NCBI GenBank assembly: GCA_030052745.1 | Contig: JANBVO010000051.1 | Coordinates: 1-64,000, forward strand | Direction: 5' to 3' | Length of the DNA stretch: 64,000 nt | Source of the DNA: Pleurostoma richardsiae | Lineage: Eukaryota > Ascomycota > Sordariomycetes > Calosphaeriales > Pleurostomataceae | Shown here: positions 30,924-42,405 of the stretch, piece after piece | Layout of the letters: each line of letters begins with the position of its first letter | How positions within the stretch are numbered: position 1 is the first letter of the stretch | Translations under genes and position numbers: made by a program | The notes under the pieces: generated by a model | Database searches by the model: none | What the model was told of the DNA's origin: nothing | What the model saw: only the letters and a program-made list of their open reading frames with translations

Positions 30924-32744
30924 ATGGCTCTGACCTCTGACTTACCTCCAACACCGGACCTGAACGCGGTCTACAGCGGCGCGCCACCGCGCCTTGCCGC
31001 TCAGGCTGCTGCCGTGAAAGCAAGCCTGTACGGGAACCGATCGGCACCGGAAGTCGCGCCTCGGCGAAAGGGTATTCGTCTTCCTCCAGGTACAACATTC
31101 GAGCAGTTCGAAACAGCTATCCGCGAGTTGTCTGGGATTGTTGGCGCCGTGAACGTAGAGGTCACCGATCAGAACCTTGTCGATGGGTGGTACATGGAGC
31201 ACCCGAAGACCCACGACGCCTTCCATTGTGTGGATCAAGAGGAGATGGTCAGCAGCGCCGTGGTCTGCCCAGGCTCTACGGATGACGTTCAAGCCATCGT
31301 CCGGTGGGCAAACAAGCATGATATTCCGATATATCCCATCTCGCTCGGACGGAACCTTGGCTACGGCGGGGCAGCCCCCCGAGTTCCCGGATCTGTCGTG
31401 ATCGACCTAGGCAGGCGAATGCACAGCATTCTAAATATCGATGCTGAGAACGCGAGCTGTGTTGTTCAGCCCGGGGTGACTTACTTTCGACTCTACGAAG
31501 AAGTTCAGGCAAGGCGACTTCCGCTATGGATTGATTGTCCGGATCTTGGTGGCGGCAGCCTTCTCGGTAACGCGATTGACCGTGGCGTGGGGTACACTCC
31601 GTATGGCGATCACTTCGCCATGCATTGCGGCATGGAGGTCGTATTACCAAACGGGGAGCTCCTTCGAACAGGTATGGGTGCAATGCCCGGGCCGAATGGG
31701 ACAGACAATCCCACATGGCAGTCTTTCGGGAACGCCTACGGTCCCGCCATTGACGGCATCTTCTCTCAGAGCAACTTCGGCATCGTTACAAAGATGGGGT
31801 TCCATCTCATGCCCGAAACCAACCATCAGTCTTATTGCCTGACATTCCAGAATGACGATGATTTTGAGGAGATTGTCGAAATTATCCGTCCACTCGCCCA
31901 ACAACGCATCCTGGGCAACATTCCACAGCTCCGTCATGCTATCCAAGAACTCAACATCACAGGCCGCCGCAAATCCTCATTCCATAGCTCACCGGAGCCT
32001 ATGACACCCGAAGAGATCAGGGCAGCAGCCAGGACGCTGCCGCTCGGAGAGTGTGCCTGGGTTTTCTACGGAACGCAGTACGGAACTCCGGAATCAATCA
32101 CCCAGCAGTTACAGGCGATCAAGAGTGCGTTTTCTCGGATCGAGGGCATGCGCTTTTTCTTACCCAGCGATGTGGCCCCCAGTCACGCGCTTCATTCTCG
32201 GGCTCTGGTGTGTAGCGGTGTTCCTGTACTGACCGAGCTGAATTGGCTAAATTGGATGCCAAACGGTGCCCATCTTGACTTCTCCCCCATCGCACCAACC
32301 AGGGGCAGCGATGCCAGGGCTGTTCACGATATTATACGAAAAGCCTATGCTCGGCACGGATTTGATTTATTCACTACCCTTTGCGTCGCGGGACGGGAGA
32401 TGCACTACATCGCCAATATCATTTACGACAGGAGCGACGACGAGATGAAGCGCCGGGCGGTGAAGCTGATGAGAGAGATGATCTCTGAGTGTGCGGAGAG
32501 GGGTTTCGGGGAATATCGAACACACTTATTGTTTGCTGACCAGGTGGCAAGGACCTATAGCTGGAACAACCAGGCTCTCCTGCGCTTCAATGAGACCATA
32601 AAAGACGCCCTAGACCCAAATGGCATTCTCTCCCCTGGACGAAACGGAATTTGGCCGCGCAAGTACCGCGACAAGGGCTGGGAGCTGGGAGCTGACGACA
32701 TTGATATGGGCCGGATAGGTCCAAAAACGCCATCCAAGCTCTAA
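30924..32744 (+). CDS. Vanillyl-alcohol oxidase-like flavoprotein
   Basis: 606 aa, intronless, ATG in ACAATGG context. Two-domain VAO/PCMH layout: FAD-binding ISLGRNLGYGGAAPRVPGSV (about residue 140), then PDLGGGSLLGNAIDRGVGYTP with the family's active-site Asp, MPNGAHLDFSPIA with the His that carries the covalent flavin in Penicillium VAO, and GEYRTHLLFAD with the conserved Tyr-Arg pair. Length is slightly above the 560 aa of the classic enzyme. No signal peptide, so probably intracellular or peroxisomal; the C-terminus TPSKL resembles a PTS1 signal only loosely. The likely reaction is oxidation of a 4-hydroxybenzylic alcohol or 4-alkylphenol. The neighbouring monooxygenase fits a role in phenolic catabolism. 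Confidence 0.85.
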   Translation: MALTSDLPPTPDLNAVYSGAPPRLAAQAAAVKASLYGNRSAPEVAPRRKGIRLPPGTTFEQFETAIRELSGIVGAVNVEVTDQNLVDGWYMEHPKTHDAFHCVDQEEMVSSAVVCPGSTDDVQAIVRWANKHDIPIYPISLGRNLGYGGAAPRVPGSVVIDLGRRMHSILNIDAENASCVVQPGVTYFRLYEEVQARRLPLWIDCPDLGGGSLLGNAIDRGVGYTPYGDHFAMHCGMEVVLPNGELLRTGMGAMPGPNGTDNPTWQSFGNAYGPAIDGIFSQSNFGIVTKMGFHLMPETNHQSYCLTFQNDDDFEEIVEIIRPLAQQRILGNIPQLRHAIQELNITGRRKSSFHSSPEPMTPEEIRAAARTLPLGECAWVFYGTQYGTPESITQQLQAIKSAFSRIEGMRFFLPSDVAPSHALHSRALVCSGVPVLTELNWLNWMPNGAHLDFSPIAPTRGSDARAVHDIIRKAYARHGFDLFTTLCVAGREMHYIANIIYDRSDDEMKRRAVKLMREMISECAERGFGEYRTHLLFADQVARTYSWNNQALLRFNETIKDALDPNGILSPGRNGIWPRKYRDKGWELGADDIDMGRIGPKTPSKL

Positions 32745-33223
32745 CTAATTACACAGGCAAAAGAGCTTTTACTTTTATTTCGATGGAACATAAGACTGTC
32801 GCCTCTGTGCCTCTCACGGCCACCTTAGAGTAGTTTGAATCATTTAATTCATTTTGTCTGTCAAGTTCACGCGATGCAAATTAGCGTCTCGCCGCTGAAG
32901 ATGTCGATATCTTTGGGTCGTCTGTAACAAATACCTAGCTCTGGCCACTTTCTAAACCACCATAATTATCGTAACTTGGTGCAGGCAAAAACTCACATTC
33001 TACTGGGATGCTGAAATGTTGTGGCTTTCCGTCGAGCTGGTCAAGCATTTAAATTGCCTCTTCACCTAAATCTACGTCCTGGAAAGTTCTCATAAATCTG
33101 GAAAGTCGTTATCGACTTAGAGATGGGCTGTGCTTATTGCCTTTCGTCCACACCGAAAATATTTGAGCTGGAGTTATTGGACTATTCTAAGTCGGGTTAG
33201 AACCGAACCAGTAAGACCTTGGT
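32745..33223. other. Intergenic between convergent genes
   Basis: 479 bp of AT-rich 3' flank between the VAO-like gene and the kinase gene. Nothing recognised. Confidence 0.55.
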
Positions 33224-34599
33224 TTAACTGCTGATAAACAAGGGTGCTAGCACACTATTCTCGAACCAGACTTTATCTTTCTTCCAGCCACGGACTATGA
33301 AGTCCATTCCGATTTCCATCGCAGCGATAATTCGCTCTGGAGTACCCTTCAGGGGAGCCGCCGGGGCACGCCGAATATACCAACAGATGAGGTGTACGCC
33401 TGCATGGATGGCAATCCTGTATGCCATTTCGTCACTGACGCCGCCGTAGCCCTCAACGAACCCCTGGATGGCCCATATCGAACATTCAACGTCCTTGAAA
33501 TGTTTCCGTTCGTAGAGGTCGCCGATCATCTGGCCTAGATCGTAGGCACGGTGACCAAATTGGGCGAATTCCCAGTCGATGACGAAGAGTTGTTGGGCGT
33601 CCTCCGACTGCTGCTTTTCCAACGCAGTAGCGCTGGTCACTAGAACACTAATTCCAAAAGTTACCGCACGGCTCGGCTTGCAAGGCAGAGATAATCAGGA
33701 GCAGATAAGATGGAAATCTTACTTGCCCGCCCAGAAATCCCCGTGTATGATTCCGCAATTCTCTCCCATGTCGAATTCGGCTAGCTGCTTGAACTCCTCC
33801 ATGGCCATATATTTAACATCCTGTAATGTTGCTTTGTCCCGTTCTAGGATTTCGGGGAAATTCTCGAGCACCTCGACGAAAGCATTGTAGGTGATTTGAT
33901 ACTTCAGCTTCCGCATCGGCTCGTTTTGCGCAATGTCTGCTCGGAGGGCGGCCTGCTCAGGCGCTGAGGACCAAGCATGGAAAGCTCGGAGCCATGATCC
34001 AAGTTTACGGCCAATAAACGTCGCGATCGGGTGAGCAAGGAGGCGACTATCCTCGGGCGAAGTCAAGATGGATGTTAGATCGACGGCATTGGGGACATCC
34101 TCTAGTACCTGAGTCTTCATCTCCCCGTCAAATAGATACAGACGCGGCGTCTTGACAGATACATTGGCCGGGGAGAAGCTGCCCAGAGCATCCAGCATGG
34201 CCTCTTCATGGGACTGGTAGGAACAACAAGAAATCAGTATTCAGCATGTGCCATCGAGTGTACTCTTTTGTCCTCTGGGGCGGTGAGAGAAGAGAGTCTC
34301 TTTTCTTTTTTTCTTTCTTTTTGGGGAGGCGGGGGGGATAAGGTTACACAGCGGGACACATCAAGTAGAAAGTCTCGATTAGATGCGAGCGAGGCAGCAG
34401 AATGCTTGACGATGATGGTGCGAGCGGCGATCGCCCCCATCGCCCCTAGTAGTGGATGAACGAGAACGCCGCGGAAGACGAAGTTGACGCTACCGCCGCT
34501 CACCCGCGTCAGGGAAGAGCAAGCGTACCGCGTCTGCGAGAGATGGCGCGAGACTTGAGTGGCGACTTGCTCTTTCGCTATTTGCTCGTTCTTTGCCAT
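33224..34599 (-). CDS. Aminoglycoside/choline-type phosphotransferase (APH fold)
   Basis: Exons on the minus strand 34599-34348, 34213-33723 and 33647-33224, giving 388 aa. An alternative ATG at 34644 would add 15 residues. SGGSVNFVFRG near residue 40 is the nucleotide loop, IIVKHSA carries the ATP-binding Lys, GIIHGDFWAGNVLV contains the catalytic HGD-x4-N split by intron 2, and VIDWEFAQFGHRAYDLG is the metal-binding Asp block. Intron 1 is long (134 bp), with a purine-rich run read from the minus strand. The fold phosphorylates small alcohols or sugars (choline, methylthioribose, aminoglycosides). The substrate here is unknown; it has no signal peptide. Confidence 0.75.
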
Positions 34600-34644
34600 C
34601 CTGTTCAGATCGGGTTGCCGTAGATGAACAGAAGTAATCTGCAT

Positions 34645-37504
34645 TCAGCAGGGCAGGGGTGTAGAGAGAGAGTTCTCGTGTTCATCTCGGTCGGCATTGC
34701 GCAATATGAGTCACAGACAGTATATTTCCTCATGATTACCGTTTTGACTACCCCAACCTCGGAAGACCTGATTTTCCAATCCACCGACTTTCCCCAGTGC
34801 CCGTCATGCCATGATGCTATTTTTTTTCTCTGCTCTTATCCTATCGTAGGCGTTAGGAAAGCCTCGTCCGCTTCTATGGCTTCCATCCCTATTTCAGCAA
34901 TAGCCTTGGCAGGGGACCCGGTTTGGACTATCACCTCAGCGGCTCCAGTGAATTTGGTAGTCCGCAACATTTCAAATAGGTAGACTAGCGAGATATTCAG
35001 TGGAGAACTGAGCAAGAAGCTTATTAGTAAGTAAAGAAAGAGCCTGAACGGTAGGATGCTCGACCGTATCCCTGGCAGCACTCGACTCGCTCTTCGGATG
35101 TCGAATCGATTGTCTCGATCCAACCTCTAGCCCCCAGGAGGAGTGGTGGGGTAGTTGCTTTTAGAGCCGACATACACACGTATGAGATGAGAAGTAGTTA
35201 GCCGGCACACAGTGAAAATACCCCGCATCAAGGAAAGCTGAGTCCGCAACACCGGTGATGGAGGAAGGAAACTAATCACGATCTGTCCACCTTCTGAAGT
35301 AGAGTAGTATATGGACCCGAGATGCTCACGTTTGGTGCCGTTCTTCAATTACCTCGACACACTAGGAGGGCAATAGAGCAGCCGCTAGCAAAGCGTAGCT
35401 ATGTCACCATGAATATATCAGGCGCATTCTTGCACCTCCAGAAACGAGCAGCCGCTTCGTAGAGCTCGAAGGCGCTTATGGGTTCGGCGACGTGGCATCG
35501 TCGCCTGTATATGTCAACCTGTTAATACTAGCGAAGCGGTGGGGCGTAGATGAATACTGGAACCAGTTAGATGCAGAGAGCAAGAATTTCACTCCTCTGT
35601 CCAGTCCGTTAACTTCCGTCTAGCAGGGTGCTTTATGGAACCCCAGCAGAGACGGCATGGCTTGGGCCCGCTGATTCACCAAATCGTCGACTATTAGGGG
35701 CAGTAAGCTGCTTCACCGTCCGCAACTTCCTCTGATACTGCGTCATCACATGATATCTCCAGACCTTTTCATAGCCCTGCTGGTCTACGCTTCAGTTACA
35801 CGCCGCCCCCCGCGTCGTGTCGCAAGTACTCGGAGCCATTATCAATAGTGATCCTAAAACGGATTTGCACCGCGAATGCTATCCCAAGCCCCTAATCGGG
35901 GTATACAGCAGGATGCAGCCTTTTCTTTGCGCCACGGGCGTAGCGGTGCGGGCATACGGCAAAGTGGCGTCTCTCTGGTTTTGGCAACCGGGCTCCTCGA
36001 GATAACTGCGTGCAAGGGGACCGTCAGACAGGAGGTCGGCTATGCGCTATCTGTAGACATTTTCACCGTCCCCCACACGAAGGTCCGCGAGCGGCACTCG
36101 TATCCTACATCTCTAGGCGGTAGCTACTTGACGCACAGGCTTGGGTCTCGAACGCCATCGAAGACTCACTCAGCAGCTTCCGTCCTCCACGGGGCAGTGG
36201 CAGGCTGGCCACCTGGATACCAAGCACGTAAAGTAAGTGCCTAAGGTGATTAGTACTTGACTGCCTTAACTTTCCTGGTATACAGCACTTGTACGTCCCC
36301 TCTCCATTCAATCAGCAGCATATACACCTACACGTCATAGGACCCTACCTAAGGTACTTAGGTTACTCTTGAATACTTGACACATGTACCTACCCTAACT
36401 GGTATCTCAGGAGGAGTAACACAGATGCAGTCAAACAGAATAAGATAGGTACCTAATTTATCTATAAGACGTCGCTTCCGTCGAAAGTGGTCCAACATCC
36501 GGCCGTCAGGCAACCTTACCGTTCCAGCTATGTACGACGACAAGTCATGCCCGGCTGCGAAGACGTGACTAGAGCCACGACGACGACGGCAAGACGATAG
36601 AAACAAGTTCAGCACAGGCACGGCAAAAAAGTCAACCCCCGGCATCTCTTGGGGACTGTTAAGTCCTCACCGTCTGGTGAAGATCTTAGGTCCAGCGGCA
36701 TGCCCAACAGCATGTCCAACAGCAGCAAACCCAGCAGCCCAGGCTTAACAACAGAGTGCCCAGCAGCTTGCACAACCCTTACATGACCACCCCCAACAAG
36801 TCGGTCAGGTTTTCTGCCAGCTTTTCCAAGCCATGTTTCGTGTGATGGCTCCTGACGCTCAGCATGTGCACACCAAATCTGCCCAAGCCTCTTCACGTAA
36901 CCAACCGCAGGGTGCACGGCCTCCCCATTTCTGGCCCTCATCCAGGTCGAGGCTCGGATGGCCCAGCGAGATGGGTGACCTAAGAAATATCGACGGCCGA
37001 AACCTTCATTATGGCAAGTAATTCGCCCATCGGCAGAGGCTACGCGAGTCGGTCATCATACCAGTCTTCTAGGTACCCGGTAGCCCGCCTCTATCGTATT
37101 AGCTACTGACCTCTGCGAAGAGGGATCCAGGAGATTGGAGGAGGCCTTACCGGATCTAGAAGAAAGCCAGGGAGATGCTCCTGTCTTGGCTGTGATGCTA
37201 TATTGAATGTAAATCCTCTATGGCAACAGTATCGGCATCTACCGAGCAAATGTAATCTGGGTAATTCGCGGAGATAATTCATGATTCATCTCAGAGGTCG
37301 GCGTGATTGGACAAGCGTGTTATTGGTGAAGTCACACCCCGATGCACAATGCCGAGATTCCCGATGCCTAACCGGCAATTGAGTCTTCGTAGCTGAATAT
37401 CACAAGATAAAAAGTTTCAGAATTTCCGGCTGGTTCTTCCTTTTGGAAAGAGGCGAAGTCAGGTTGTGCTAATTCGGGAGCGCACTGCTACCGTTAGGTC
37501 CAAC
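34645..37504. other. 2.9-kb region without a confirmed gene
   Basis: Two stretches look faintly coding. Plus 35414-35623 is open for about 69 codons with balanced composition (F-V-E-L-E-G-A-Y-G-F-G-D) but lacks an ATG. Plus 36690-37022 reads Gln-rich in shifting frames. Around 36350-36400 are the TACCTAAGGTACTTAGG-like words common in intergenic DNA of Sordariomycetes. A minus ORF 35123-34836 has no recognised family. Confidence 0.4.
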
Positions 37505-38629
37505 ATGCAGTTGAGATCCCTTCTACTCGCCGCTGTGGTGGCTGGGCAACGCGTTAGTGCCGCTGCTACGCTTCGCTTCTCATGCTCACAGCTTGTTGTC
37601 GAACGTTTAGATCCGTGAGCAGAGATGCAGCCACTAGTTCATTCCTTAGACTAATCTCTCATCACTAGCCTTGTTAACCCTGGGTCAGTCCCATCCGTGC
37701 ATCTCCATCAGGTTGTGGGAGGCAATGCCTTCAACGCAACGATGGACTCGTCTCTTCACGATCCGGCGACGACGGCGTCGTGTACGTCTTGTACGCCGAC
37801 AGAAGACTTCTCCAACTACTGGACCGCGGTTCTCTTCTTCCGGTACGTCTGCCATCTCCCTTGACGCAGTGTTGGTGGGACATACTAAGCCTCCATCTCG
37901 AGTGCTCGGAATGGGACCTTTAAGCGTGTCAACACTTTTGGCAATGGCCTTGGGTTCACCTCTGCCAATGGTGGGCAGACTGTATATTATCTGTCGTCAG
38001 GCAAGGTGACTGCGTTCAAGCCTGGGTTCCGGATGACCGTTGGGGACCCGGCATTCCGATTAGCCGCGCAGCTCAGCTCTAAGTACACCATGCTCGACTA
38101 CACCTGCTTGGCGTCGCCGATGACACGAGGCGGCCAGACGACTCACTTCCCAACGTCGCCTTGTAAGGCCGGCATCATGGTTAGCATCCGCTTCCCGACG
38201 TGCTGGGATGGCAAGAACCTGGACAGCCCGGACCATCAGAGCCACGTGGCGTATCCGCAGGGCAGCGCATGCCCATCAAGTCATCCCGTGATCATCCCGC
38301 AAGTGTTCTACGAGACTTACTGGGATACAACCCTGTACAACGACCCTGAGGACTGGCCCGCAGACGGCTCACAGCCGTTCGTCTGGTCCTTTGGCGATAA
38401 GACGGGTTATGGCATCCATGGTGACTACGTCTTCGGCTGGAAGGGCGACGCCCTGCAGAGGGCGATGGACACCAACTGCAACAGCGACCTTTTCTCCAAC
38501 AGCATCAACTGCGCCACACTGAAGACACAGTCGCTTGATCAGGCTAACAAGTGTACCATGAAACGGACCGTCAACGAGAACCTCGACGGCTGGCTCTCCG
38601 AACTTCCTGGTGGCATGCAGGTGATGTAA
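37505..38629 (+). CDS. Secreted DUF1996 protein
   Basis: Exons 37505-37614, 37669-37842 and 37903-38629, giving 336 aa. The signal peptide (MQLRSLLLAAVVAGQRVSA) is followed by the family's RFSCSQLVVERLDPLVNPG and HLHQVVGGNAFNATMD, a Cys-rich CTSCTP, NYWTAVLFF, then the C-terminal half with GIMVSIRFPTCWDGKNLDSPDHQSH and HGDYVFGWKGDALQRAMD. Intron 2 has a classic TACTAAG branch site. The acceptor at 37902 is set by frame. DUF1996 proteins are secreted fungal proteins of unknown function, some with WSC domains; this one has none. The gene appears complete. Confidence 0.85.
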
Positions 38630-38896
38630 ATTCTAACAGCGAGCGAGCGCTATAGTTCATAGAGCCCTTTGGGAAGGAGCTGCGACTGGATTTGAGGAAC
38701 ACCACCCTCGAACTGTATCCGTCTGATAGAATTTGCGTCTCAAATTAATCTCAAATCATGTCAAACAGCTGTCGTATTTCACAGAGAGGCCGTTATAGTA
38801 TCAGCGGCGTCTTCAATTTACCATGTCCGCTCACATGATTGTGGGACGACCTGTACTTCTTGCCGCGGATTCCCCTTCAGGTTTGTGCCAATCAGC

Positions 38897-39010
38897 GTGT
38901 CGAATCTCATGTATCCCAACAACGCGACTTGCTGGATCCGAGAAAATGTGCCCAAGCACTTCATCCGGCGTTGCCATCGCAAGGATCATTGGTACGCCCT
39001 ATGCAGTGCG
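38897..39010 (+). pseudogene. Decayed fragment of the double Zn-cluster regulator gene
   Basis: About 85 bp from 38897 closely match 19558-19641 of the regulator gene (shared YPNNAT and FIRRCHR coding stretches). The match then jumps over about 60 bp to resume at the regulator's ATCATTGATACGCC region (about 19711-19735). No gene-length frame surrounds it. It is a partial, internally deleted duplicate or the relic of a paralogue. Confidence 0.75.
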
Positions 39011-40067
39011 AAAGGAAACAACGATATTGTATCTCTTGTGTCCCGTGAGGCCGGTGAGAAGCTGATGTGCAATGCAAGTAGGCTATGGTGGAGGCGTTGG
39101 TACTTTTGATTTTGTAAGCGTTCATCTGTAGGTAAGGTGTGCCAGTGGGTGTTAGCGTAGCGGAGCTAGTCGGAAATCTCCCGTGGTTGACGACTGTCGG
39201 AGAGGGCATCGTCACGACGAGCAGCAGTAGCGATAGTGTACCTGAAACGAATTAGTCAAAAGCGTAGTCACATCTTGATTCCTCTCAGTATGAATCTAAA
39301 CTAAGCTGCAAAGAGGAAAATTCCAAGGCCAGACCCAAAAAGCATGTGATACGGCACGTGTGCCACCATTGCCAGCTTCAATACCTAGGTACCCCTCTGT
39401 ACCTTGAGCCCCTGCGGCTTGCTTTCTGCCCCCCATCGGAGACACTGCGATGATCTGCGCTGAGTTACAGGCCACATTGGACGTCAACGACAGGGAGCAG
39501 CGAGCACGGCCGCCTCCTTTCTTTCAGCTCCTAACATCAGCCCGTGGTCCGGTCCCGTACGGGCCGGAAGCAGAAGGTGGGCCCCGGTATGATGGCCGCC
39601 AGAGAACTCCCATGACCGGCCGATTTGTGTCCCCATCTGGATATCACGGGAAGTGAGAGAGCCTGCCCTTTCCGATTTGATATCGAGACAGCCTCTGCGA
39701 TCTGCCTTCCTCCCCTTTTCGGAATCGAGCGTTCTGACCGGATCTCCTTCCTCTCTGCTCTCTTTCTTTTCTGCAGTCCCTCCAAATTTTCAAATCTCTC
39801 TCTCTCTCTCTCTCTCTTATCACATCGCGCGATACCTACAGACTACAGAAAACTGTCGTGTGGTTACGAGTCACCCCGGACGGACCTACACTCTTCCCAG
39901 CCGCCCCGGATAAAAACACGTTACGGGATTACCAAGGTTAGTCGGAACGATGAGATCCTCGAGGAGGCCGCGAGTGCACCATCCGGTCGGTGGCGACCCG
40001 TGCAAAGCACCGTCTAACATCGCATTTATCATAGAAAAAGTCAACGCTCACAGGGAATCAAGAGAAA
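39011..40067. other. Intergenic with (TC)11 tract at 39795-39816
   Basis: No gene seen. The TC dinucleotide run and surrounding pyrimidine-rich sequence lie about 250 bp upstream of the ATG at 40068 and probably belong to its promoter or 5' leader, where CT-rich tracts are common in fungi. Confidence 0.5.
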
Positions 40068-41015
40068 ATGGATTTCAGCGACGATTCTTCGAGCATCAGC
40101 TCCGAGGGCGGGATCGTGCACGACCACTGGCTCGGTCCTGACCCGCACGCGCCGCATCGTGTCCACCCCGACGAGGTGCCACATCGGCCAGATGATGCGG
40201 ACACTCTCATCCGTGTCGCGGGTCGGGAGCAATGGTTCCCCGAGACCCTGCTTAATCTCAGCGAGGCCAATCGAGAGAACCTGTCGGAGGAGGTTGTCGA
40301 CTATCTGATGGCGACCTCCAAGAGCATGATCAACCCGGAGCTGCCCGAGGTCGTTGCCCGCCTCGTCCGCGCCAGATTGGGCACTTCAAACTACAGACTG
40401 AAGCCCAGCGCCCAACTCTGGTATCGTGCTCTGGACCAGCAGCTCCGCGGCTCTCCCGCGACAGTGAATTTCGTCCTGGTGGAAGTGTACCGCTGCTTTG
40501 CTTTAGGGTGCATCCCGGACGGTTTACGTGCGCGCCTGCGCGCCAGCGAAAGAGAGTGGTATCTCGATGAGGACATCGAGTTTGACGGGGACCACCCTGT
40601 GGGTCCAGATGGGATCCTGGGCACGGCTGTGCCGTGGGTCCCCCGACGCCGGCGCAACGTCTCCTCCCGCCAGCACCGCTTCCCTCGCCGCCTGATCCAT
40701 TCCCAGGTCGGCCAAACCCAGGACGGTGCGTCCATCTTCCAGACCTTCCACGTCTACTATCCCGCCAACGAGCAGCGGATTGAAGCGCTGCGGCAACAAC
40801 AGGTGGACCTGCAGCTCGCGGACGGCGACATCGTCGTGGGTGTTGCACAGCCGGCGGTCGCTCAGCACCGCGCGGCTGAACCTGGATTCGGCACTCATGG
40901 TCTTGCCCGCGCCGGAGCTCCTGCACGCAGTTATCCATTCTCCTACCGGTCTAGTGGACTGCACAGCCAGGGCAGCTCGCATCGCGCACAGTTGGACCAT
41001 GTTCTCAGTAGTTAA
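40068..41015 (+). CDS. Unrecognised protein, 315 aa
   Basis: An intronless frame with ATG in AAAATGG context. I do not recognise the family. The N-terminus is acidic and Ser-rich (MDFSDDSSSISSEGG), followed by a His/Asp/Pro-rich stretch, then a folded-looking helical region (about residues 55-185, with NLSEANRENLSEEVVDYLM and LWYRALDQQLRG), a basic RRRRNVSSRQHRFPRR near residue 195 that could be a nuclear signal, and a low-complexity Ala/Gln/Ser C-terminus. No signal peptide or membrane segment. The CT-rich leader supports it being a real, expressed gene. Confidence 0.55.
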   Translation: MDFSDDSSSISSEGGIVHDHWLGPDPHAPHRVHPDEVPHRPDDADTLIRVAGREQWFPETLLNLSEANRENLSEEVVDYLMATSKSMINPELPEVVARLVRARLGTSNYRLKPSAQLWYRALDQQLRGSPATVNFVLVEVYRCFALGCIPDGLRARLRASEREWYLDEDIEFDGDHPVGPDGILGTAVPWVPRRRRNVSSRQHRFPRRLIHSQVGQTQDGASIFQTFHVYYPANEQRIEALRQQQVDLQLADGDIVVGVAQPAVAQHRAAEPGFGTHGLARAGAPARSYPFSYRSSGLHSQGSSHRAQLDHVLSS

Positions 41016-41675
41016 CCAGTCACGGCGCGCTATGCAGTCGGTTATCCACGGACGCTCTAGTCCTGCGACACCGTTATCCTATGACTTGCTGCTGTCTGGT
41101 ATACGATTGTCCGCGTGCAAGGCAATCAGCAGTATGAGATAGCGGTAACAACAACGGCTAACCACCTCATCGTTAGCTTCGTCTAGATCGGCTGTTAATT
41201 AGGGTTAAGTAAAAACAGAACGTACAAAGAACTACTACCTGTAGCGCTCTTTTGTCGAGAGATGTCTCGATCATTGACTGGCAAAAGCTCTCTGGCTTAC
41301 CCAATCTCTTTTCCTCAAAAGCGCGGCCATCCTAGAAGCAGGGAAGATCCCAGTACTGTTGTCAGCGTGAAGTAAAGTTCTCGAACAAACTATGACAGAG
41401 CTTACCGTTATCCACCCCGGCAAAACAGCCGTCACAGTTCCACCCCTGGACACGATAGATCTACAACGACCGTATATTAGAGACGATTACGAAACAGAGT
41501 ATTCCTTGGGATTCTGAGCAGAGTTTCCGGTATACGTTATCATGCGTTGTCCGTCACGACGACCCATTTTACGCGCTCGGTCACGGTTTGTAAGAATTCT
41601 GGACGAGCCTCATAATCTAAAGAAATGAAAGCTCATTGGCTATTCACGGCTATCTAGAGAGACTATGCCGGCCTC
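41016..41675. other. Intergenic between convergent genes
   Basis: 660 bp. A minus frame of 60 codons at 41271-41453 has no family resemblance. Nothing else seen. Confidence 0.5.
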
Positions 41676-42405
41676 TCAGGCGGAGGGCTTAACTCGCGTC
41701 TCAACAGACACCACTTCGCCGAAAGCCGTATTCATCTCCGGAACTCCCTGAATGCCCTTGAGCCACGCTGTCACGGCGGGGACTCCTCTGCACATTTCAG
41801 CATCGAATAGGAGCCGCCCAGCCATGACTAATGCGCCGCCCACCATAACATCCGCATAGGTAATTTTGTCGCTGACGAGGAACTTGCGGCCATCCTTGAC
41901 CGCGACCTCAAGCCTCTTGAGGGCACGCTCGAATTGTCCTACCGTCTGGTTGTACGACTCCTGGTCAATGGGCCGCAGCTTAAGCACGCAACCGAGTAGT
42001 ACCTCGACTGTTCGGGGCACCAGCTCGCTCTCCGCGAAAAAAGCCCACTCGTCGATCTTCGCAGCGGTCTTGATGTCGGCGCCAAGCAGCTGATCACGCA
42101 GCGGTCCGGACGCGGCGACGTACCGCGCAATGGCTGCGCTCTCGGCGAGGCAGAACCCGTCCGCGCCCTCGAACGTCGGGACCTTTCCCATAGGAAACTT
42201 GGAAAGAAACTCGGGAGACCGGTTAGTCTCTCCCATCTTGAAATCTGAGTCCTCCACTACTTCGAGGCCATTGAGTGCCGCGAGGGCTCTGACCTGTGCT
42301 GTTTGTTAGCTGGCATGAACCTGGGAGAAGAGACGGTGAGGGGGAACATACTCGCTGGACGCGGAAGTTGTTGGGATAAGAGTAGATCTTGCCGAAGGGG
42401 GTCAT
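41676..42405 (-). CDS. Glutathione S-transferase, elongation factor 1B-gamma-like
   Basis: Exons 42405-42352 and 42293-41676 on the minus strand, 223 aa. The first exon gives MTPFGKIYSYPNN, the strand-turn of the EF1Bgamma-type GST N-terminus. The 58-bp intron is spliced to VRALAALNGLEV. The thioredoxin-like part carries KFPMGKVPTFEG (cis-Pro) and LAESAAIARYVA (the glutathione-contact E-S pair). The helical C-terminal part includes FLVSDKITYADVMVGGAL, the N-capping motif region. The C-terminal EF1G domain is missing, so this is a free-standing GST. The role is probably detoxification. The nearby regulator and enzymes give no firmer substrate. Confidence 0.8.
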
